Shown piece after piece: positions 58,204-64,000 of a stretch of 64,000 nt of DNA. A model generated the notes under the pieces. It did no database searches and had not been told where the DNA came from. It worked only from the letters and a program-made list of their open reading frames with translations. A program made the translations under genes and the position numbers. The stretch's first letter is position 1. Each line of letters opens with the position of its first letter. Origin of the DNA: Sphingomonadales bacterium (GTDB lineage: Bacteria > Pseudomonadota > Alphaproteobacteria > Sphingomonadales > Sphingomonadaceae); contig JAIXWO010000011.1 in the NCBI GenBank assembly GCA_027491235.1, forward strand, positions 1 through 64,000. The letters run 5' to 3'.

Positions 58204-59724
58204 TCCCAGCGCTTCGCGGTCCGGCAACGGGAGGGCCCAGCGGCACGCTGTCCACAATGTCGCCACCAGCACCCCGCATATTAGCATTAAGGCGAGCCCC
58301 ATCGGCAAAAGGTTCACCCACAGCGCTGCCAGGAAGCCTGCCAGTGAGACGATCATGGCGCGCAGAGCGACCTGCGCAAAGGGTTTCCCAAAGGGCAACA
58401 GCCCATGCTGCTGGTAAACTTGCCAAGCTGGTATCGCAGATGTCGCAACAAGGCCGAGAGCCACGGCCAAAGACATGCCCGTCAATCCGCCCTCCGGCAT
58501 CACCGCTAAGCCAATAAGCACCGACACAGCGAGGCCCGCCGCGCTGCCGATATACTGGCTGGAATAGCGTGACATGACCTGCTGGATGGGGGCGGCGGCG
58601 CCGCTCACTGTTTCTGCAAGTCGGGCCAACAGCAGCAAGGCCAACGCAAACAGGGCGCCTTCCATCCCGCTGCCAATGGCCCGCAACAGGGTGGGCCCGC
58701 CGGCAATCAGAACGCAGCAGACAGGCAAAGCGACAGTCAGCGAGATGCGCGTTGAGAAGGCATAGATGTTTTCAACGGCGGCCTTACCGCCTGTTGAGGC
58801 GGCAGACGCCAATGGGGCCAGCACATAGGCAAAGGCGATCCGGATTGTCTGCACCAGCGAACTGACCTTGCGGACCAGTGCAAATTGCCCACCGGCAACG
58901 GCACCTTGCGCGCCCGGCAGCAGGGCATTGAGCAGAAGCGTCGGCGCATCGCTGAACAGCCGTGCGGTCAAAATAGTGGGCATGACGGAGATGCCGGCCA
59001 TCCACGTCCCATGCCAGACGCGATCTTCCGCAGGTCCGGCGGCGAGAAGGCGGAGATCATAATTCCGGCTCAGGAGCCGGATGCACAGTGCGCAAATGAC
59101 AACCAGCGACGCCAGATGCGCGTAAAAGAGTGACATTGTTCCGAAGCCCATGGCCCAAAACCCGATGGTGCAAATAAGCCTTACGATCTGTTCCCAAAAA
59201 AGGCGGAGCCGGATTTCCGCACCGAACACCCGGCGTGCGCGCAAGGCAGACGTTGCCACTTCAACAAAGGCCCAAAGTGGCAAGGCCCAAACGAAGATCG
59301 CGATGAAATGGCTCAACTGTTCTGCATCGCCCTGCGCTGCGTTAAAGATGTGCGCGAGATCAGCTGCAAAGACCGAGGCCGTGGCAGCCAAGGCAATGCA
59401 TGGCAGCACACCCATAATCAGTGCCGCGCGCAATGTAGCCACGGCCTTTTGTTCGGTTTCGGCTTGTGGAACGGTGCGCTGCAAGGCCGCCGTCATGCCA
59501 AGATCGGCGATGGTTTCAACCAGCGTTATGGCGGCCCAGAGTGCCGTATAAATGCCAAAGCTGGCCAGCCCGAACAGCCAGACATAGACCGGTTGGGCCA
59601 CCACTTCCACGACAGCGCCCAGCCGCGCCAACAGCGTCGTGCCCGCACCTTTTGCCACATCGTGGCTGGTAATTGCTTGGGCGCGGATTTCTGGTTCGTC
59701 TGTCAAAGCCCGCCCTCTTCGCAC
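58174..59724 (-). CDS. Lipid-linked polysaccharide flippase-like membrane protein
   Basis: 516 residues from a GTG at 59724; a TTG at 59706 with AGAGGGCGGG before it is equally plausible. About 13-14 hydrophobic segments (GLASFGIYTALWAAITLVET, ALIMGVLPCIALAATASVF, FVWALPLWAFVEVATSAL) and the MOP-superfamily (Wzx/RfbX-like) N-terminal pattern GTTLLARLGAVVEVVAQPVYVW. It would move undecaprenyl-linked units across the inner membrane. With the glycerophosphotransferase-like, HAD and NTP-transferase genes it forms a small surface-polymer cluster. Confidence 0.9.
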   Translation of the reverse strand: MRRGRALTDEPEIRAQAITSHDVAKGAGTTLLARLGAVVEVVAQPVYVWLFGLASFGIYTALWAAITLVETIADLGMTAALQRTVPQAETEQKAVATLRAALIMGVLPCIALAATASVFAADLAHIFNAAQGDAEQLSHFIAIFVWALPLWAFVEVATSALRARRVFGAEIRLRLFWEQIVRLICTIGFWAMGFGTMSLFYAHLASLVVICALCIRLLSRNYDLRLLAAGPAEDRVWHGTWMAGISVMPTILTARLFSDAPTLLLNALLPGAQGAVAGGQFALVRKVSSLVQTIRIAFAYVLAPLASAASTGGKAAVENIYAFSTRISLTVALPVCCVLIAGGPTLLRAIGSGMEGALFALALLLLARLAETVSGAAAPIQQVMSRYSSQYIGSAAGLAVSVLIGLAVMPEGGLTGMSLAVALGLVATSAIPAWQVYQQHGLLPFGKPFAQVALRAMIVSLAGFLAALWVNLLPMGLALMLICGVLVATLWTACRWALPLPDREALGSVAVRMRLI

Positions 59725-59790
59725 AAGGGCGGCGCGCTGTCATCCACAGGTACGTTTCGCGTCTAGCAATCCTGTTGATGGACGGACGTG

Positions 59791-60195
59791 TTACTCCATG
59801 CCGGGATACCGTTCGAACCGGGTTAGAGCATCCAGACTGTCCATCCAGTGCAGCCGTTCGGCGACCTGAATATGTGCGCCGGGGGGCAGAGCCTGTGCTT
59901 CGTCCAGCGTCACTGACTGGATATCGACAATACCGGGCAGAAATTCTGCGTTCCGATAAAAGAGGCCGGTGCCGCATGTGCCGCAAAAGCTGCGCATCGC
60001 AGAGCCCGACGAATTGAAGTTCACAGGTTCCCCCTGTGTCAGTTTCAGTTCGTCCTCGGCAAAGGCTGCCCAACTGACCATCGGTGCCCCCGCGCTGCGC
60101 CTGCAATCGCTGCAATGGCACAGGGCCACATGCTGGGGTTCCCCTTCAACGTCATACCGCACTGCGCCGCAATGGCATCCGCCTGATCGTCCCAT
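59791..60195 (-). CDS. GFA-fold zinc protein
   Basis: 134 residues. GGCHCGAVRYDV, ALCHCSDCRRSAGAPMVSW and SFCGTCGTGLFYRN supply the zinc cysteines of the GFA (glutathione-dependent formaldehyde-activating) family. Most members are not true formaldehyde enzymes; the substrate here is unknown. It stands alone between the flippase and hslU. Confidence 0.93.
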   Translation of the reverse strand: MGRSGGCHCGAVRYDVEGEPQHVALCHCSDCRRSAGAPMVSWAAFAEDELKLTQGEPVNFNSSGSAMRSFCGTCGTGLFYRNAEFLPGIVDIQSVTLDEAQALPPGAHIQVAERLHWMDSLDALTRFERYPGME

Positions 60196-60247
60196 ATTGT
60201 CCTCCTTCGAGTCGCCGTATATGGAACATATAAAGAACGAATTTGCC

Positions 60248-61546
60248 CTACAAGACGTATTTGCTCAGATCAACATTCTTGGCGACGTCGGCCAATTGCG
60301 CCTCAACAAAAGGTCCATCGATGAGGACGGTCGTGCCGGTCCGGTCCTCTGCCTCAAAGCTCACTTCCTCCAGCAGCTTTTCGAGCACGGTCGATAAGCG
60401 CCGTGCGCCGATATTCTCGACGGTTTCGTTCACTTCAGCCGCGATCCGGGCGATGGCGCGGATACCGTCATCGGTGAAGTCGACCGTGACGCCTTCGGTC
60501 CGCAGCAGCGCCGAATATTGCGTCGTCAGGCTGGCCCGCGTGTCGGACAGGATGTTGACAAAGTCTGCCTCTGTCAGCGCCTTCAATTCCACGCGGATGG
60601 GCAGGCGGCCCTGCAATTCGGGCAACAGATCGCTTGGCTTGGCTACATGGAAGGCGCCCGATGCGATGAAGAGGATATGGTCGGTTTTCATCGGGCCATA
60701 TTTGGTTGAAACGGTCGTGCCCTCAATCAGCGGCAGCAGGTCGCGCTGCACGCCTTCGCGGCTGACAGAGCCGCCACGCACGTCCGACACGGCGATCTTG
60801 TCGATCTCATCAAGGAAAACGATGCCATTGGCTTCGGCATCATTGAGCGCGACGCGCGCGACATCGTCCTGATCCAGCCGGGCATCGGCCTCTTCTTCGA
60901 CCAGCTTGGCCCAGGCGGCTGGCACGGTCATTTTGCGCCGCTTCTTGGGGGCGCCGCCCAAGGCCTTGCCCATCATCTCGGACAGATTGATCATCCCGAC
61001 ATTGGGCGCGCCGGGAATTTCGAACGGCATGTTGGGCGCGTTTTCAACCTCGATCTCGATCTCGGTCGCATCAAGATGGCCTTCCTGAAAGCGCAGGCGG
61101 AAAGCATCGCGCGTGGCGGTCGAGGCGTCCTTGCCGGTCAGCGCGTCCAGCAGACGTGCCATCGCCGCGTCCTCGGCCTTGTCCTTTACAGCCGCACGGC
61201 GGCGTTCCTTCTCGAGCCTGATCGCCTCTTCGACCAGATCGCGGGCGATCTGTTCGACGTCGCGGCCGACATAGCCAACCTCAGTGAACTTGGTCGCCTC
61301 AACCTTCACGAACGGCGCATCGGCAAGCTTCGCCAGACGGCGGCTGATCTCGGTCTTGCCGCAGCCCGTGGGGCCGATCATCAGAATGTTCTTGGGCGTC
61401 ACTTCCTCGCGCAATTCGGGTGAAAGCTGCTGCCGCCGCCAGCGGTTGCGCAGGGCGACAGCAACCGCGCGCTTGGCATCGGCTTGTCCGATAATGTGTT
61501 CGTCGAGGGCGGCCACAATGGCCTTGGGGGTAAGGGTGGTGTTCAT
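60248..61546 (-). CDS. hslU: HslUV protease ATPase subunit HslU
   Basis: 432 residues. [17 protein letters not shown] with Walker A at 58-65, [11 protein letters not shown], Walker [30 protein letters not shown], and the C-terminal LSKYVL tail that docks into HslV. The I-domain (~110-240) is present. Unfolds substrates for HslV in the cytoplasm. Separated from hslV by a 128-base GC-rich repeat pair rather than the usual few bases. Confidence 0.98.
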   Translation of the reverse strand: MNTTLTPKAIVAALDEHIIGQADAKRAVAVALRNRWRRQQLSPELREEVTPKNILMIGPTGCGKTEISRRLAKLADAPFVKVEATKFTEVGYVGRDVEQIARDLVEEAIRLEKERRRAAVKDKAEDAAMARLLDALTGKDASTATRDAFRLRFQEGHLDATEIEIEVENAPNMPFEIPGAPNVGMINLSEMMGKALGGAPKKRRKMTVPAAWAKLVEEEADARLDQDDVARVALNDAEANGIVFLDEIDKIAVSDVRGGSVSREGVQRDLLPLIEGTTVSTKYGPMKTDHILFIASGAFHVAKPSDLLPELQGRLPIRVELKALTEADFVNILSDTRASLTTQYSALLRTEGVTVDFTDDGIRAIARIAAEVNETVENIGARRLSTVLEKLLEEVSFEAEDRTGTTVLIDGPFVEAQLADVAKNVDLSKYVL

Positions 61547-61555
61547 CTTGTGTCC

Positions 61556-61593
61556 TAAAGCCCCTCCCCTTCAGGGGAGGGGTTGGGGTGGGG
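61556..61593. repeat. GC-rich repeat of the DUF559 family, hslU side
   Basis: AAAGCCCCTCCCC start and GGTTGGGGTGGGG end as in the copy at 20691-20728, with the centre TTCA instead of TTTA. It lies 10 bases upstream of the hslU start. Confidence 0.82.
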
Positions 61594-61639
61594 CAGTCGG
61601 GGCGGAGCAAGTCTGGGGAGGGCACGTCTCAGCTTCGCC

Positions 61640-61678
61640 ATCCCCACCCCCTGCCCTCCCCTGAAGGGGAGGGGTTAA
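61640..61678. repeat. GC-rich repeat of the DUF559 family, hslV side
   Basis: Inverted, slightly altered copy (CCCCACCCCCTGCCCTCCCC ... GGGGAGGGG-TTAA); its TTAA end supplies the hslV stop codon on the minus strand. Forms an inverted pair with 61556-61593 with no gene between. Confidence 0.8.
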
Positions 61679-62226
61679 GTTGAGCTCTCCAGCGTCTCCA
61701 CAGTCAGCTGGTCGTTGGTGTACACACAAATCTCTGCCGCGACGGCCATCGCCTTGCGGGCCAAGGCTTCGGCATCGGGTTCATAGTCCTTGAGCGCGCG
61801 TGCGGCTGCTAGGGCGAAGTTGCCCCCGGAGCCGATGGCGGCCACGCCGTCCACGGGTTCCAGCACATCGCCATTGCCGGTCAGGATCAGCGTCACGTCC
61901 TTGTCGGCGACGATCATCATCGCTTCCAGATTGCGCAGATATTTGTCGGTCCGCCAGTCCTTGGCGAGTTCAACGGCGGCGCGCAGCAGCTGTCCGTTGA
62001 ACTGCTCCAGCTTGCGCTCGAGACGTTCGAAAAGCGTAAAGGCGTCAGCGGTCGCCCCTGCGAACCCGGCAATCACCTTGCCATCGCCCAAGGGGCGGAC
62101 TTTCTTCGCATTGGGCTTCATGACGGTCTGGCCCATGGAGACCTGCCCGTCACCTGCGATAACGACCTTGCCGGATTTGCGGACGGAGACGATGGTCGTG
62201 CCGTGCCATTTGATTGTGTCACTCAT
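61675..62226 (-). CDS. hslV: HslUV protease peptidase subunit HslV
   Basis: 183 residues from ATG 62226. The alphaproteobacterial propeptide MSDTIKWHG precedes the nucleophile Thr10 of [20 protein letters not shown], quoted in part: [23 protein letters not shown] and [15 protein letters not shown] complete the family pattern. Forms a double ring capped by HslU. Divergent from the PDZ-M48 gene 57 bases away. Confidence 0.97.
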   Translation of the reverse strand: MSDTIKWHGTTIVSVRKSGKVVIAGDGQVSMGQTVMKPNAKKVRPLGDGKVIAGFAGATADAFTLFERLERKLEQFNGQLLRAAVELAKDWRTDKYLRNLEAMMIVADKDVTLILTGNGDVLEPVDGVAAIGSGGNFALAAARALKDYEPDAEALARKAMAVAAEICVYTNDQLTVETLESST

Positions 62227-62283
62227 GGTCGGGATATGGGGCGGGCGGTTGCCGCTTTTCAAGGGCAGGCCTATCTGGGGGGC

Positions 62284-63261
62284 ATGCGTCGCCTGATCCT
62301 CTTGCTTATCGGCCTTCTCGTTCTGCCCATGCCGGCGGTGGCGGGAGAGCTCATCAAATTGCGGGATATGGACGCGCGCATTGCCGCTATCTCGCACCGG
62401 CTGGCGACAGCGAACCTCGCTCTTTGTCCGTTCCCCTCGCCCCTTCAGGGGATGTTAGTGCAGGATATCGGCCAATATGCGCCGGAATGGCGGGCCGAAG
62501 CGCAGGCCGACCTTGGCTTGTCCGATGTCCCGACCGTCACTGTCGTTGTGCCGGGGAGTTCAGCCGCGCGGGCCGGGGTGCGTGTGGGAGACCATATCCT
62601 CGCGGTGGATGGCACCCCGACACCGCGCAGCACCCTGAAGGCCCTTGCCAGCTATCAGGTGGTTGAGGCGACGCTCGCGCAGCTTGCCGCCGCCCTTCAG
62701 GATAGATCGGTCCGCCTGTTGATTGATCGGGGCGGTGTGCAGCAGACACTGTCCATGGACGCCGACCTTGCCTGCCCCGCCAATGTCGAACTCGTCCCCG
62801 GCAAGAAGCTGTCGGCCAGTGCCGATGGTAAGACCGTCCATGTCTCTTCGGCGCTGGCGACCTTTGCGGGCAGCGATGATGCGGTCGCCGTGCCGATTGC
62901 GCATGAAATGGCGCACAACATTTTACGGCATCCCGAACGGCTCGACAGGCAAGGCGTGAAGCGCGGGTTGCTGGCGCCGCTCGGCAAGAACCGCACGGCC
63001 ATTCGCGCGACGGAGGAGGAGGCCGACTATTTCGCCGCTTATATGCTGGCACGCGCCGGTTACAGTTTAGATGCCGCGCTCGATTTCTGGCGGCGCTACG
63101 GGGCGAAGACCGATCTGGGGCCATTCAACGACGGCACTCATCCGGGTAAGAAGGCTAGGCTCGAACTCGCCCGTCGGACGGTTGCGGAAATCCGGGCCAA
63201 ACAGGCGGCAGGTCAGCCGCTCTTTCCCGCTTCCGGCCAGACGCTCGTCGAACAGAATTGA
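62284..63261 (+). CDS. Exported PDZ-M48 family metalloprotease
   Basis: 325 residues from ATG 62284 with GGGGGG upstream and a signal peptide ([18 protein letters not shown]). PDZ-like region ~85-150 ([20 protein letters not shown]). Zinc motif HEMAH at 207-211 and the third ligand in [17 protein letters not shown] (~244-247), as in M48 proteases. Probably a periplasmic quality-control protease whose PDZ domain selects substrates. The window has no other obvious member of its pathway. Confidence 0.93.
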   Translation: MRRLILLLIGLLVLPMPAVAGELIKLRDMDARIAAISHRLATANLALCPFPSPLQGMLVQDIGQYAPEWRAEAQADLGLSDVPTVTVVVPGSSAARAGVRVGDHILAVDGTPTPRSTLKALASYQVVEATLAQLAAALQDRSVRLLIDRGGVQQTLSMDADLACPANVELVPGKKLSASADGKTVHVSSALATFAGSDDAVAVPIAHEMAHNILRHPERLDRQGVKRGLLAPLGKNRTAIRATEEEADYFAAYMLARAGYSLDAALDFWRRYGAKTDLGPFNDGTHPGKKARLELARRTVAEIRAKQAAGQPLFPASGQTLVEQN

Positions 63262-63435
63262 CCGGTCGTCGGTTGCGGACTGCTCCGGCGGCTCCGTCCC
63301 ACCATGGACGCGGCCAGATATGATGTCATCATCGCGCAACATTGTTCTTCACAGCCGCAATTTTTCCGTTAGCGTGCCGGTCTAACAGCTCGAAGAGAGC
63401 ACAACCCGTTTTAACCGATACATGGTGAGGTTCGC

Positions 63436-64000
63436 GTGACAGAGATGAAAGCAATGCAGCTGTGGACAGAAGGCGACTGGATCGCTGCGATTGCTGTCAT
63501 CGTCCTCGGCGTTTTTCTGGCAATTGGCGCCAAGATTGCCATCCAGAAAGAGCCCGAATTCGCAGGCCACCCCAAGGGCCTGTACATGCTGTTTTTCGCC
63601 GAGATGTGGGAACGTTTCTCCTATTACGGCATGCGCGCGCTGCTCATTTTCTATCTGACACAGCACTGGCTGTTCAACGATTCCAAATCGAGCCTGATCT
63701 ACGGCGCCTATACAAGCCTTGTGTATATCACACCCGTGCTTGGCGGCTATCTGGCGGACCGCTATCTCGGGCAGCGTAAGGCGGTTCTGTTCGGTGGCGC
63801 TCTGCTGGCGGCCGGACACAGCCTGATGGCCGTCGAAGGCGTGGGCGGGCAGAGCGACCCGACGATCAACGTCTTTTGGGCGGCCCTTGCCTTCATCATC
63901 GTCGGTTCCGGCTTTTTGAAGGCCAACATCTCGGTAATGGTCGGCCAGCTCTACAAAATGACCGATATTCGCCGCGACGGCGCTTACACAGTCTTTTACA
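63436..64000 (+). CDS. POT-family proton-peptide transporter, 5' part
   Basis: Starts at GTG 63436 (GGTGAGG upstream; ATG at 63445 is the alternative) and is open to the window end, so it has no stop here. The 188 visible residues carry the PTR2 signature FFAEMWERFSYYGMRALLIF, GGYLADRYLGQRKAVL, and FLKANISVMVGQLY. The first helix is an N-terminal extra segment (WIAAIAVIVLGVFLAIGAKI). Imports di- and tripeptides with protons across the inner membrane, which fits the exported peptidases elsewhere in the window. Confidence 0.94.
   Translation, partial: MTEMKAMQLWTEGDWIAAIAVIVLGVFLAIGAKIAIQKEPEFAGHPKGLYMLFFAEMWERFSYYGMRALLIFYLTQHWLFNDSKSSLIYGAYTSLVYITPVLGGYLADRYLGQRKAVLFGGALLAAGHSLMAVEGVGGQSDPTINVFWAALAFIIVGSGFLKANISVMVGQLYKMTDIRRDGAYTVFY

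Overview
The window looks like chromosomal DNA of an alphaproteobacterium of the order Sphingomonadales. This is inferred from the high GC content, the tol-pal and ruvCAB gene order, a TonB-dependent receptor with terminal phenylalanine, a DUF2312 protein, the alphaproteobacterial HslV propeptide, and many acyl-CoA, SDR and beta-lactamase-fold genes. The genus cannot be fixed from sequence reading alone. There is no rRNA operon, prophage, insertion-sequence transposase or CRISPR array. One tRNA gene (Tyr, GTA) is present.

Layout. 1-5.2 kb: the 3' end of a TonB-dependent receptor, a TPR-sulfotransferase, a second sulfotransferase-like protein and a divergent TPR-AspH hydroxylase. 5.2-13 kb: ClpB, an M28 and an M16 peptidase, and a small beta-rich protein. 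13-22.5 kb (all minus strand): the envelope and recombination block pal-tolB-tolA-tolR-tolQ-ybgC-ruvB-hydrolase-ruvA-ruvC-DUF559-yebC, then a YbjQ-like protein and a DUF2312 protein. 22.5-45.8 kb: a large acyl-CoA catabolic region in several transcription units. It holds a FadB/FadJ-like fusion, an ACAD10/11-like kinase plus dehydrogenase pair, Zn-alcohol dehydrogenase, a GPH transporter, a two-subunit acyl-CoA dehydrogenase, five SDRs, two beta-lactamase-fold hydrolases, an acyl-CoA ligase, a crotonase, thioesterases, a thiolase and a nitroreductase. Four copies of a TGACGT(N)3CGTAAA-like operator lie upstream of these units, which suggests a regulon. 45.8-49.8 kb: tRNA-Tyr, a c-type cytochrome, an exported KatG, DUF3297 and PdeM.

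49.8-53.6 kb holds the best candidate for an unusual system. It is a three-gene operon encoding a membrane-anchored TIR-TPR protein, a small uncharacterised protein ending in Gly-Gly, and a TPR (DUF4071-like)-SLOG-like protein with a cyclase-homology domain that has lost both metal-binding aspartates. The architecture fits a NAD/nucleotide-based signalling or defence module. 53.7-60.2 kb: an FMN alpha-hydroxy-acid oxidase, an exported unknown protein, a glycopolymer cluster (glycerophosphotransferase-like, HAD-IB phosphatase, nucleotidyltransferase, flippase) and a GFA-fold protein. 60.2-64 kb: HslU, HslV, a PDZ-M48 protease and the 5' part of a POT peptide transporter that runs off the window.

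Repeats. Four families of REP/BIME-like palindromes sit in intergenic gaps. One family brackets the DUF559 gene as a 37-nt inverted repeat between ruvC and yebC, and recurs as an empty inverted pair between hslU and hslV. Only one gene-free stretch exceeds 300 bases (7801-8117); it holds one of these palindromes and the clpB promoter region.
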